From Cydia pomonella (lineage: Eukaryota > Arthropoda > Insecta > Lepidoptera > Tortricidae): a DNA stretch of 64,000 nucleotides. Under the pieces are notes generated by a model. The model had not been told where the DNA came from and did no database searches. It worked only from the letters and a program-made list of their open reading frames with translations. Positions 46,101 to 54,735 of the stretch are shown here, in pieces. The stretch covers positions 16,486,019 to 16,550,018 of the forward strand of contig NC_084705.1 of the NCBI RefSeq assembly GCF_033807575.1, read 5' to 3'. The first letter of the stretch is position 1, and the number at the start of each line of letters is the position of its first letter. The position numbers and the translations under genes were made by a program.

Positions 46101-49100
46101 AACGCAACTGTCAGTCACACTAATATGGAAGAGTGATAGAGAGAGATGACTACGCTACGCTACAGAGCGTTAACGATTGTAACGTTGGCTACGCGGCCAG
46201 TTTGCTTATTCTTTAGCTTAGTGACAGACGTCAAACGCCGAAAATGGGGGGTCACAATTTGTTCTCGATAGCCTGTCTAGTACGTGGTACATATACCTAA
46301 GTCAGTGTATGAAAATTGCTTTCTCCTGCCGTCCAATTTATCAATCAGCGATACATTTTTACGGTTAATAACCTGGAAAAAAAATATCCTCTCAATTTAT
46401 GTAATAGGTACAGTAGGCGCTCGGTAATCCGGCGCTTGCCAATCCGGTAATCCGGCAGTTATTGGATTGGATGGCCTGCTCTGTAATCCGGCAGTAACAC
46501 TGCCGAACGCCGGATTACAGAGTGGTTGTATTGTTTATGTGATTTCGTTCCCGCTCGGCAGTTCGATCTTGGGCAGCTGACAAAAAATAGTTTGACATGA
46601 CACTTTACTAACTTTGAGGAAATTATAAGAGGTAATATTATTAACAAAATATAGTACCTATAGCGAGGAGCAATTAAAACAAATACATTTTTAGTTAAAA
46701 CATAATCTTCCTCTTCCGCAACCGAAAACGTTTTACATGTTTAAGATAATAATAATGAGACCCAATATGTTGGCATTATTGATTAAACTATGTTTTCTTT
46801 AAAAACTTTTATTTCCATACAAAGCCAATAATCCTTAATTAATTTGTTTTCTTACAGGACAAAACATACGTTGAAATAGAAGAGCTAAAACCTAACTCAA
46901 TGTATTTCTTCCAAGTACAAACGATCAGTCAATTTGGCACCGGCAAGCTTCGAAGTGATAAAGCGGCTGTATTTTACAACACCACAAGCACCCACGGTAA
47001 AGTAACGCCACGCCACTTGAATATTAAAAATAAAACTTATTCTGTGTCTGCGGCATGTCTGTTGCAGCTTGGAAGTACAAGATAGTAACAAATTCTAGTA
47101 AAACATGCTCTTCATCTATTATAATAATAGTACCTCAGTCTCAGTATCTAATAAGTTTTTTACGTCGCTGTTAAACCACTACCACGAAACAAAACACAAT
47201 TTCAAGTGATAGATTAATCACACAGTTTTCACATCAAACAACTAAATTATATTTAAGTCACTTTACAATCACTTGTTCACAGTTGGCAATCCAAGAACAG
47301 AATGGCGCTCAGACTTGGTATCGGTTATCAGTAAACCTCAGCCCTACCAATCCTATTTAAAAAAAAAAGCGCGAATGGAAACCGGTAACCAATTCAAAAT
47401 GAATTATAGTATTTATTTTCATTGGTAGTATTAAATAATTTTATTCGTACTTAGAATATTTCTAAATTAGTATAACTATATTCATTGTTAAGTGGATTTG
47501 CTATTTAAGACGTTTTTATACTACAATTAACATATTTACATGTACATCTCAGTATTAGGTACTATAACTATACCATATTTGCACATTAGGGGATTCCACA
47601 CGAGTTTACTTAGTCAAAATATGACCATTAATACAATAGTAGTTTATGTGACTGCTACATAATGAAAGGCATTATTATACACCGTGTTTTTTTGATTTCC
47701 GTTAATTTCAAGGGAGCATTCCTGAGCTTAAATAACTTTCTCAAAGACACCGGTATTCTAATGAACTCCATTTTGGAGATAATCAATAATTTATTTTTAT
47801 CTTATAAGGCCCTTACGAGTGTTTACACATATCTTAGGGCCTGTTTACATATTGATTAGTCTTTAGTACGAGTGTGTACATTTGCTACTAAACGTAAATA
47901 CTATTTCGGACGATTGATGTTCGAAATGACATCGATTTAAATATGTCAGAGTTTTCAATCGTTTGGTAGAATTAAATGTAATGCTCGTGTTACAAAAGCT
48001 ATAATTTACTTATTATTAAAAAAATGTAATTTTTAGGGTTCCGTACCAAAAAGGTACAAAAGGAACCCTTATGGTGCGACTTTGTCCGTCTGTCTGTCCG
48101 TCTGTCACATCGCTAAATATCTCGAGAACCACTTCAATCTCAAATTCTGCTATCAATTTGAAATTTGGAATAGTTATGAAAAACACTAACCCAGACACAT
48201 TAAAAGTATTATTTTTTCATTTATATTTTATTAAAAATGGAAAATGCCCAATAGAAAGAGGGGGCAAAATTTCAAAGTCTAGTGACTCTGACTAGGTCAG
48301 GTGGGGTATCATTTGAAAGAGCTCAAATTGTACATTCCAAAACATTTTTAAATATTTTTTTTTCATAGAGAAAAAACATCGATTTATGAAGGAAAATGTG
48401 AATAATAATACCATTCCCCCCCCCCCCCCCCCCCCCCCTTTATCTCCGAAGTTTACCGACGAAATATTATGAAATTTTTACATAATATTAATATAACTAT
48501 AAATTTTACAGGAAAAATAAAATCAGACCTCTATCTTGGTAACTTTATTTTAATTAACAAAAAACCTTTCCGATTTCATTTTGAAATTTAACAAACTTCA
48601 CGTGTGTTTAATACACCTGATAATTTCAGTAAGATTACATAAATACTCGTTTTTTTCAAATATAAAATCAATTTTTGAAATCGGTTCACATGATAGAGAA
48701 TTATCCTCAAAAACCAACATGGTCTGTTTAAGCTTACACGGGCTACATGTTATGTTATAAGTATGTAACTTTACTTTTGAGTGACATTAACGTCTTCATT
48801 CACTTCAGACACTTCATTCGGTTCTTGTCTGATTTATTTTTCTTTTAATTATTTATACATTATTTATTTTAAGAATTCAAGTCTTGGAGACCCTCTACAT
48901 CTCTAAGGATAATTAAATATATTTTTTATTTATTTTATCTCTGACACTTAAAGACTTAATACATCTCTAAAGAATTTTAGCATTTGTTAGTTTTATTTTT
49001 TTATCATAGTTTTTTTTATGTAATTTGACATTTAGAGACAGTATACATCTCTAATAAAGTATATATTATTTCATCGATTTCATATTTGTAATTGTTTTTT

Positions 49101-50287
49101 GTAATTTTTATTGTTTGTAAAAATGGACATGTAAAAGTGCCCCTGTGGCCTATTTGCTGAATAAATGTTTGATATTTGATATTTGACATGCGTGCATTAC
49201 ATGGCGAAAATTAGTTAGACAATTTGCCGATAGATGGCGCTGTAAACAATTAAACTTAGTATAGGTACTTCTGTTCAAGTCTTTCGCCTTTATAGTTAAA
49301 CGAGATAATTCAAAGTTTGTACGGAACCCTCGTTGCGCGAGTAAAACGAACTCGCTCTTGACCGGTTTTTTTATTGAAAATTATCTATGCCTTTTAATTT
49401 CCTTAAAAGTACTTACCCCGGAGTTAACGGAATTCAATAAAAACACGGTGTATATAGTTACATACACTATTTTATTTACACACATTGTAATCTCTCCATG
49501 ATGTATTCACTAACCATGTGTTAGAGCCGGCTTTGGGGCATCGTTGATCTCTATAGTGACACTCGCGGATATTGGCGGTGGCGTCTCCAAAATATCTTTA
49601 CCGCTCATTTTTAACCAACTTCACGATTTCAAAAGGAGGAGGTTATCAATTCGGTTGTGTTTTTTTACATATGTTTGTTACTTCATAACTCCGTCATTTC
49701 TAAACGATCGAACCGATTTTAAAAATTATTATTTTTGATTGAATTTATATATATATACAGATTAGTCCCGTTTTTGTCAAAACTTAGTTCTGTACCCCTA
49801 GTGTAAATAAATTCGATTTCGAAACGTGACGTACGCGTTTGCGTTTAGTCTCATTTTGTATGTGATTTAGAAAGAGCGCGCCAAGCGGGACGTTTTGGAA
49901 ACTCAAAATCCTATACAAAATGAGACTTAACGCAAACGCGTTCGTCACGTTATGATGTCGATTAAATTTACACTAGGAGTACTGATGATGGGATCCATGA
50001 GGAATCGAGGGAACGCTTCAAATGTGAAGAGTATACTCGTACATAAAGTAACTTTTGTATTTTCATCAACAAATCAAGTATTTACATTTAAAAAGTGACA
50101 TTTGATGAAGTGGAACTGCTGATGATGATCAGAATGGAACTCTTCAACGACGCATAGTTCACATTAGGCGATTTGTCCTCTTCGCTGTGTTTGTGAAGTA
50201 AATTAGATTTTTAAGACAATTTTTTGTCAAGTTCGATTTCTGACGATAGGGTCCATGAGGAATCGAGGAAACTCCTCAAATGTTAAA

Positions 50288-50332
<45 letters not shown>

Positions 50333-53300
50333 CTCTTAGTATTTTTCATCATCAAATCAAGCATTTACATTTGTAGAAGTGACATTTGATGAAGCGGAAC
50401 TGCTGATGATGAACAGAATGGAACTCTTCAACGCCGCATTGTTCACGTTCGGCAATTTGTTCTCTTCGCATGTTTGTGAAGCAGTTAGGTTTTCAAGTCA
50501 CATTTTTGTCAAGCTTGAGTTCTGATAATGGATTACATGAGTAATTGAGGGTACTTCTCAACTCTTTTAAGCAAACTTATAGCCATTTTTATTATTATTT
50601 CATGCATGGTGTGAAATATATATTTTTAAATACAGTCGAATACTCTATTGCGGGTATTTTACCAGTCAACCAGCACATCTGATATGTGTCAAGGTGGGTG
50701 CAGTGACAAACCTCCTTTTACCTCCTTTTCTACATAATTAGGCGTAGGACGCTGTCTTTTTAATTTCATTGTATGAAATCCAAAATTAACAATAATCTTT
50801 CTTTCAAAGGTTTATACAAGAAAATGTTGCTACAATAGTTTAAAAACAAGAAAATGAATTAATTTTATACTTACATACTAATTAAAAGATTAACTGTACG
50901 TCACATGGAACCTGTTTTCAGGCATGCCACGCATTCGAAGTTTTTATTTATTAATAGACAAACTAGAGTCGGGGCCGATTGCCATATCGTTCGATACCAA
51001 CGAAGATGCGAGAAAATTGTTTGTATTTGACATTTCTTCTAGATTAAAACGTCATCTCGACAAATTATTATATTATATTTATTATAGACCAAATTGCTTT
51101 TTTTTTCAGAGATGTTCGAAATTTGAATGTCATTCCCAATTCAATTTTGATCTAGTGTAATGAAGCAATAATAACATTTTCACAGATAAGAAATCTGTTG
51201 CAACAAAACAGTTAATCTTAAATGCTGGCCATTATTTGTGGATTGAAAGCATCATATAGGGTTTATGATAATGTGTGTACAAAAAGAAGCTTACAGATTC
51301 GTCCATCCTGAAATTCATATAACAGCCTCGTGAAAGGCCCACCATGACTGAAAAATTGTTTCTAATCAATACATGCTAAACATATCTAGCCATATTATCC
51401 ATATTCTAGTATACTTTACTTTTATATTCCATCACATTAGCCACAGTAAACATATACTTATATATCAATACCGTCCATACTTCATCAAATTATGCATATA
51501 ATCCTACTGAAAAATATCCCTTTATCCCACATCACTCTGAAAATAAAAGGTTAACATGTATACTTGTGTATATATCTATGTATTCATTATCCCTCTGAAA
51601 AAAAGGTAACATCCATCCTATAATTATTTTTAATTGTACCAAATAATTTTTCCATCCTTTATGCTAATATTTTTGATTGTTAATCTCATGTGACGACTGT
51701 TCATTTTCAGACCATGTTCTCTTGGATCCTTATTTCTTGACTCCACCTACATTAAATCCATCCTCTGTGATATCTTTGTTACCGACTGTTACCTCTAGGT
51801 ACTTACTAAAATTATACCCTTATTATTTTTTTATTCGAGCGCTCGATTTTGTCTCGAGTTCTGTGGAAAACGGAGAAATAAATAAATAAATTTGAAATAC
51901 GAGCGATAGAAATTAGGAATTTAGTGGCATTCACCACAGATGACAGAGATGGTATTGGAGGGAGCCACGAGTCACATGAAATCGAGCCCCCGTACTTGTA
52001 TCATCTTCTGTCTGACCGTTTGCGATTTAACAGTATGTGTATCTTTTCTATTAGATACCCACCACTAAAGATAGCCCAAAGAGTATAATAATATATGTAG
52101 ATAGCCTTCATCAAATCGGTTATGTTTATGTATTTATTTCATTTCTATTCTATGAAACTTAATAAGTTCCAATAGACGTAGATATTTTTGTGTCTAGGGA
52201 TATTTATTTATTTTATTTTACCGACATTTGACAGTTTCAACGTGAATGGTTTGAGTGATTCCTTACTGTAAATTCTGTTAATTCTACTAAGCCTAGGAGA
52301 TTCTGTAACTATTCCTCCTGTAGCAATCAGTTCAATTTGTTTTTAATGTTAAAAAAATAGCTAATAGGTAATACAAAAGTTGACATATATTATTGTTAAT
52401 GTATTTTCAGATTTTGCGCCACAATCTCTTAAAAAACAGGATAAAAGGGTTGTCAAAGGCCTAAAGTTTCACAAGGTTATTTGGCAAAGCGGAAAATTGA
52501 AGGCTAGAATATCCTGGAACCCAATATCTACTAGTGAGATTAGAAGGTAGGCGGTAGGCGATTCAAGTACAGCACCTAGTTGTTCGAATTTAAAAGGGTA
52601 TGCGCGGTATGGATCCTCGTATCCTTGGAATACCGTAATCAGCACCGGAAACACTAGCCCTTACAATGAAAATAGTGCATCAATGGGGTTGGCAACTGTC
52701 ATAGGTTTGTATAGATGGCGTAAGCATAGGTTTTACCTGTCTCCCACTGTGTTCTTTGAGATTTGGCTTAAAGGGCATCCAGGCCATAAAATTTAAATTA
52801 AATTCAAGAATTTGACACTATTCCTAGGTTCGTGTGACTGATAGATAAAACATGGGTAAACCTATGCTAGCACCATTTGTAAAAAACATTTGCATTTTTA
52901 ATTGTATTCGGAAGGGTTACAATTTCAGCAAGTCTGCTGTATAGTTCCACAGTAGCATCATAATCGAAATCCGATTTTAATAATGAGGTGTCAATCTCAA
53001 TCGGTTATTTAATAGTACATTTATTAATACTTAAATGGAAATCTAAATGTAGGTACAAATAAAACTTAAGTCGGGACACTACCTCTGTCGTTTTATTTAA
53101 TATGTATACTTGTATGTTACAGATATTTTGTACAGTGGCGAACGGAAAAATGTCAAAATCCCCAACACGAACATAAAATTCTTTCGGCAACCACCGAGGT
53201 AAATAGATACATTTAAAAGAAACATAAATATTAACGAAGTGAAATTGAATTCAATAACAGAGCGGCGTCACATTTTGCATGAACATATGCAAATATCAAG

Positions 53301-53735
53301 CATAAGCATTTTAAGTGTAAGGCATAAGCGGTCATGTCATGAGCGTAGTAGACGAGACGCAAAACCCGCGAAAACTCGTCCTCGACCTTTCGATTTTTAA
53401 ATATGACAATGAAGTTAGCTACGGGTCAGACTATCCCAAGACTATCCTTTTTATTTATCTAATGTTGCCCGATCCGAATTCTGTGACATTCAGGCAACAA
53501 AATAATACCAGCCTAAATTAAAAAAATCTCATATTAAAAAATACATCATTTTGTTTTATATTTACAGCAAACTACTTTTGAAATCTACGAATTGGATTAT
53601 CATTGCAGTTACAAAGTGAATGTAAATAAATCACGGAAAAGTCTATCTCCTGACTCAGAAATCATCGTTAATGTTCCTGGGTGTGACTATTTTCAACGAC
53701 GAATGAATGGCACAAAAATAGACTGTGAAACTTGA
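31500..53735 (+). CDS. Kal1: Anosmin-1 (Kallmann protein) homologue, complete, nine exons
   Basis: Exons 31500-31673, 32589-32775, 35886-36084, 39684-39868, 45063-45205, 46858-46996, 52411-52546, 53123-53198 and 53568-53735 join without a phase error to 468 residues and TGA; all introns are GT-AG. Residues 7-26 form a signal peptide. Cysteines in residues 47-73 form the N-terminal Cys box. Residues 73-110 are a WAP domain with all eight cysteines (73, 85, 89, 95, 101, 102, 106, 110). Three fibronectin-III domains follow (about 122-235, 238-342, 355-450), with typical motifs PGRWYRFRVAA, NRYKVFWSR, ELKPNSMYFFQVQT and RYFVQWR. Domain order and motifs match animal anosmin-1, an extracellular matrix protein that binds heparan sulfate and guides neurites and cells. 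It ends shortly after FN3-3, so it lacks the fourth FN3 of the human protein. ATG 31500 and 31518 are both possible starts. Coding sequence is about 6% of the gene span. Confidence 0.92.
31801..32350. repeat. GGGTTCCGTA-family repeat with a perfect 24-bp hairpin at one end
   Basis: Bases 31804-31827 and 31831-31854 are perfect reverse complements with a 3-base loop. A CCGTCCGTCCGTC run follows. The far end is GTACGGAACCCC (32339). Lies in Kal1 intron 1. A relative with a weaker hairpin is at 44493-44936. Confidence 0.75.
32589..32775 (+). CDS. Kal1: Kal1 exon 2: WAP (four-disulfide core) domain
   Basis: 187 bp; acceptor TTATTCAG, donor GTACCT. Encodes CPSNDLPQWQAACVEAC, then CDGTQRCCHHGCGSTC; the paired CC and GCGSTC are diagnostic of WAP and close to anosmin's own WAP domain. 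Confidence 0.92.
32945..33060. mobile_element. GC-rich foldback MITE, 'GGCGGGTCCACAC' family, copy 1 (truncated)
   Basis: Begins TAGGCGGGTCCACACGGAGCG AGCATACGCGCGAGGC and loses its right terminal repeat. Better copies at 59458-59624 and 60371-60508. Confidence 0.7.
33828..33982. mobile_element. Small MITE with ATCTGTGTCGGACT termini
   Basis: ATATCTGTGTCGGACTTTTTTG is mirrored by CAAAACAGTCCGACACAGATAA. Single copy here; no coding capacity. Confidence 0.65.
35091..35330 (+). pseudogene. N-terminal fragment of a Crypton-type tyrosine recombinase (broken)
   Basis: From an ATG at 35091 the frame reads acidic MSDSSEEE..., meets a TAG at about 35151, and continues LPDKSREMYMKAYDNFNKW, then SLSETVILSYFIKM and SSTMWS. 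The helical YDNF-W...SLSE-ILSYF pattern fits the SAM-like N-terminal DNA-binding domain of tyrosine recombinases found in insect Cryptons. The catalytic C-terminal domain is absent; the frame is cut by the palindrome starting at 35331. The family call is from memory of related proteins. Confidence 0.5.
35331..35453. repeat. Perfect 46-bp inverted repeat (hairpin)
   Basis: Arms 35331-35376 and 35408-35453 are exact reverse complements (TCCTCAGGAGATGCTGGAGA...). The 31-base loop repeats CTTTCAG/TTTTCAG units. Followed by CGTAGAGAGGCGAAACACGTG, a phrase I associate with a lepidopteran dispersed repeat. A perfect match over 46 bp suggests recent origin or gene conversion. Confidence 0.85.
35886..36084 (+). 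CDS. Kal1: Kal1 exon 3: first half of FN3-1
   Basis: 199 bp; acceptor TTTTACAG, donor GTAAGT. Encodes LPALPVIEEVKEKRKSILIR WSDG and LAGWNLLLRTN, leaving two bases (AA) to join exon 4. Confidence 0.9.
36418..36540. mobile_element. Short inverted-repeat MITE, 'GGGCCTACCG' family, copy 2
   Basis: CTGAGGGCCTACCGTGAAACA to CGTTTTTCCCGGTAGGCCCT, with TCGAAATTTCGTTATC inside as in the copy at 7440. Confidence 0.65.
36626..36735. repeat. Dispersed repeat core 'GGCAAACGAGCAG', copy 2 (inverted)
   Basis: AAGGCCGGCAACGCACTTAC through GGTAATCGCTTACCATCAGG to GCTCGTTTGCCTCCTG; the reverse complement of the 10840 copy. Confidence 0.75.
36978..38605 (-). pseudogene. Jockey-like LINE relic with mutated catalytic box and an insertion
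   Basis: On the - strand: KSHLILLNDYVTDAMDSGSQ, DVIYTDYSKCFDRIDHSLL (about 38480-38595), an inserted dispersed repeat, then NNIGINGDLLRWFISYIENR, VPSGVPQGSLLGPLLFNIFI, the catalytic box LCFADVMKVF, RLDLNPSKC and CSYVRSKLEYASQVWNP (37664-38330). The second catalytic Asp is replaced by Val (FADV instead of FADD), so this copy could not polymerise. After a stop near 37664 the C-terminal part decays. The 3' end is an A-rich AAATAAAAAT tail at about 36980-37015. Truncated at its 5' end. Confidence 0.85.
38333..38455. repeat. Dispersed repeat core 'GGCAAACGAGCAG', copy 3, inside the LINE
   Basis: ACGGTGGCAAACAAGCATAC, CGCCTGATGGTAAGCAGTC, ATGGACGCCTGCAACACC and GCGTTGCCGACCC are the family's landmarks in the same order as at 10840. 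A T-run lies at one edge. It splits the LINE reverse transcriptase frame after HSLLISKL. Confidence 0.8.
38888..39488. repeat. GGGTTCCGTA-family dispersed repeat with C-run (inverted copy of 15896)
   Basis: TTAGGGTTCCGTAGCCAAATG to GAGTCCGACTCGCACTTGGCC. Contains a C homopolymer near 39234-39248 and an (AT)n run near 39160 absent from the other copy. A degenerate frame reads FYFCVKILMRFMEYIYLPTL. Confidence 0.75.
39684..39868 (+). CDS. Kal1: Kal1 exon 4: second half of FN3-1 and linker
   Basis: 185 bp; acceptor ATTTTCAG, donor GTATGT. Encodes TKISLRNLLKPGRWYRFRV, AAISSAGSRGFSSPS and a Pro-rich linker RAPPPPKRLRV. Found by demanding the missing half of FN3-1; it joins exons 3 and 5 in exact phase. 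Confidence 0.92.
40925..41852. mobile_element. 930-bp dispersed repeat, copy 2
   Basis: Matches 4879-5810 nearly base for base, with small indels in poly-A/T runs (for example near 41440) and a replaced patch near 41599-41620. Same start (TTTTTCACGTCAGCAGC) and end (TTGTACAAATAACTATT). Confidence 0.85.
41951..42558. repeat. GGGTTCCGTA-family repeat, 'AGAGCATGTCGGGCC' type, copy 1
   Basis: ACCGGCCAAGAGCATGTCGG, AGGGTTCCGTAGATACTCTTCC, ACTATGAAGGGGAAACTTTTTG and TTTCCAACGATACCCCACAC are shared with 43191-43786. A fragment with the same start lies inverted near 1105-1190. Confidence 0.75.
43191..43786. repeat. GGGTTCCGTA-family repeat, 'AGAGCATGTCGGGCC' type, copy 2
   Basis: Same landmarks as 41951, plus a (GACA)n run and the end GCCATTTGGCTACGGAACCC, the same end as the repeat at 15896. 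Confidence 0.75.
44212..44429. mobile_element. MITE of the 20881 family with TA target duplication
   Basis: CAGGCTGTTTATTTAATC to GTGACTAAATAATCACCTG, flanked by TA at 44210-44211 and 44430-44431. Shares AATAATTTA, GGTCATACTGGGCAA and TTTTACTATGGGACCAA with the copy at 20881. Confidence 0.8.
44493..44936. repeat. GGGTTCCGTA-family dispersed repeat
   Basis: TTTAGGGTTCCGTACCTCG, CACTTTGTTGTCCGTCCGTC, then GTACGGAACCCTCGGTGCGC GAGTCCGACTCGCACTTGACC. Relative of the copy at 31801. Confidence 0.75.
45063..45205 (+). CDS. Kal1: Kal1 exon 5: first half of FN3-2
   Basis: 143 bp; acceptor CTTACAG, donor GTAAGT. Encodes TVTVRLEWKEPNSDLPVNRY, KVFWSRR and onward to HQTVPR; very close to the anosmin FN3-2 pattern. 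Confidence 0.92.
46055..46198. mobile_element. Foldback MITE, 'CGTAGCCAACG' family, copy 3
   Basis: GGCCGCGTAGCCAACGTGCA to ACGTTGGCTACGCGGCC, perfect inverted termini of about 17 bp. 144 bp long, no coding capacity. Confidence 0.85.
46409..46520. mobile_element. Tigger/pogo-like terminal fragment
   Basis: TACAGTAGGCGCTCGGTAATCC GGC, with further AATCCGGCA and CGCCGGATTACAG phrases. CAGTAGNCNCTCGNTAATCCGGC is the type of terminus I know from Tigger-like elements. Partial. Confidence 0.55.
46858..46996 (+). CDS. Kal1: Kal1 exon 6: second half of FN3-2
   Basis: 139 bp; acceptor CTTACAG, donor GTAAAG. Encodes KTYVEIEELKPNSMYFFQV, QTISQFGTGKLRS and FYNTTSTH; one sequon (NTT). Confidence 0.92.
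47677..49455. mobile_element. About 1.8-kb inverted-repeat element with other repeats inside
   Basis: ATACACCGTGTTTTTTTGATTTCC GTTAA near 47677 is mirrored by GTTAACGGAATTCAATAAAAACACGGTGTAT at 49427-49453. Inside are a GGGTTCCGTA repeat (48035-49370) with a long C homopolymer (about 48416-48438) and a LINE-type tail (GCCTATTTGCTGAATAAATG, ending near 49190). No transposase frame seen. Confidence 0.5.
49792..49982. mobile_element. MITE with CCCCTAGTGTAAAT termini, copy 2, intact
   Basis: TACCCCTAGTGTAAATAAATTC to AAATTTACACTAGGAGTA, with long inverted arms (ACGTGACGTACGCGTTTGCG / CGCAAACGCGTTCGTCACGT). The intact reference for the interrupted copy at 30648. Confidence 0.85.
49983..50560. repeat. 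Tandem repeat, about 258-280 bp per unit, with (AT)n expansion
   Basis: GGATCCATGAGGAATCGAGG near 49990 recurs as GGGTCCATGAGGAATCGAGG near 50249 and in weaker form near 50530. Each unit has AAATCAAG-ATTTACATTT, GTGACATTTGATGAAG and GAACTCTTCAACG. A run of about 40 bp of alternating AT lies at 50288-50329, only in the second unit. Confidence 0.8.
52411..52546 (+). CDS. Kal1: Kal1 exon 7: linker and start of FN3-3
   Basis: 136 bp; acceptor TATTTTCAG, donor GTAGGC. Encodes a basic linker SLKKQDKRVVKG, then FHKVIWQSGKLKARISWNP. Confidence 0.88.
53123..53198 (+). CDS. Kal1: Kal1 exon 8: FN3-3, central strands
   Basis: 76 bp; acceptor TGTTACAG, donor GTAAAT. Encodes YFVQWRTEKCQNPQHEHKIL, matching the YHVRW-type strand and Cys of anosmin FN3-3. 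Confidence 0.88.
53568..53735 (+). CDS. Kal1: Kal1 exon 9: end of FN3-3 and stop
   Basis: 168 bp; acceptor ATTTACAG. Encodes QTTFEIYELDYHCSYKVNVN, then VPGCDYF...KIDCET and TGA. The protein stops shortly after FN3-3. AATAAA follows at 53801-53806. Confidence 0.88.
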   Translation, partial: QTTFEIYELDYHCSYKVNVNKSRKSLSPDSEIIVNVPGCDYFQRRMNGTKIDCET

Positions 53736-53800
53736 ATGGTACATTAAGACTATTTCGCCAAAATTGTGTAGTAATATTTATTATGACAGTATTAGTATTA

Positions 53801-53806
53801 AATAAA
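53801..53806 (+). terminator. Kal1: Kal1 polyadenylation signal
   Basis: AATAAA, 66 bp after the stop codon. Confidence 0.6.
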
Positions 53807-54596
53807 ACAATTTAACATCTTGAGACACGTATGAAAAGATAAAATATTCCTTGTTTGTTCAAACTGTCTGGACGATAACTTTCATAACATCAGCATTCAT
53901 ATTTTGTTATAGGCAGCATAGTTTAACTTGTGTAATATTACCGTTTAAAATGGCTCGTACATGGAATCTTATGTTGAACAGAGTTTATTTATACATAAGG
54001 TCTGCCAATACATAACTTTACCTATTTGCCCTTTCCGTCTGTCTTTGGAATGATGATATTATTGTGAAAAAACGAAAAAATCTAAATGTTCTTAGCTTTT
54101 CTCCAGAAATACATAATATATGGATCCAACCATAAACTAGTTTCTATAACAAATATTGTATTTTTAAGCACTATTACCTGGCTAATTGCCGAGCATTAGG
54201 TGTGTCAAATAGTATATTGAGATGTTGTGAATGCAGAGCGACGTGAGACAAACGTTAGAACTGGAATGTATACCTACCAATATTTCTCAAAGAAATTAGA
54301 TTAATTAAGCTACCTATTTATATAGTTTTAATAGTTTAATTAAAATATAAGCTGAAAAATTTGTTTGTATTTTTTCAAAAAAATATCCTGTACCTACATC
54401 ATTACGAAATATGTACGTTATAACTACGGTATGTATAAAGCTAATATACTTGTAACAGTATCATCTAGGTATCAGATCATCACCGAAAGTGGTACTTTTT
54501 TTCATGCTTTCGGCCAATTCTATTTTTTTTTACTATTTTTTCGTCCGTACTATTAGGAAAATCCGTATAGCGAAAAGGGCCAAGCCACATATTTTG

Positions 54597-54735
54597 ACTA
54601 AGGTGTAGAGTTTGTGAAGTTAGGGCTTGTCGAGTTAGAAACTTGGCTCTACAAGAGATTTGATAACTTTTTGACAGTGCGAGCCTTATGGTTTCGTCTT
54701 GGTAACATTTTACATGAAAATGTTTTTGATGGGAT
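54597..54735. mobile_element. Half copy of the palindromic MITE at 28970
   Basis: GAAGTTAGGGCTTGTCGAGTTAG, CTTTTTGACAGTGCGAGCC and CATGAAAATGTTTTTGATGGGAT reproduce the outer half of the 28970-29216 element. Confidence 0.7.

Larger units (their letters stand above)
45206..46857 (+). other. Kal1: Kal1 intron 5
   Basis: 1.65 kb. Holds a foldback MITE (46055-46198) and a Tigger/pogo-like end (46409-46520). The 45210-46050 stretch includes a short block with repeated TGTCCAAGG/CTCGGACAT phrases (45800-45860) and nothing else I can identify. Confidence 0.6.
46997..52410 (+). other. Kal1: Kal1 intron 6 (longest)
   Basis: 5.4 kb. Holds a large inverted-repeat element (47677-49455), an unbroken CCCCTAGTG-type MITE (49792-49982) and a tandem repeat (49983-50560) with an (AT)n tract. 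The 47000-47670 and 50570-52400 stretches hold no accepted exon. Confidence 0.6.

Noticed and set aside
48416..48438. Long C homopolymer, and similar G/C runs near 16026, 39234 and 63275
   Set aside because: Three lie in or beside dispersed repeats and their lengths may be unreliable; no functional reading is justified.
50922..51160. Open frame after a good acceptor (TGTTTTCAG), in Kal1 intron 6, that could follow exon 6
   Set aside because: It has no usable donor, ends in a stop, shows no FN3 pattern, and exon 6 already joins 52411 in perfect phase with the expected domain. An alternative last exon remains possible but unsupported.
51711..51798. Exon-like segment with TTTTCAG acceptor and TAG|GTACTT donor
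   Set aside because: Including it leaves two bases over where exon 7 needs one, which breaks the Kal1 frame; its translation does not resemble FN3.
53339..53521. 60-codon open frame just before Kal1 exon 9
   Set aside because: It lies wholly in intron 8, between exons 8 and 9 that join in phase; no splice or family support.
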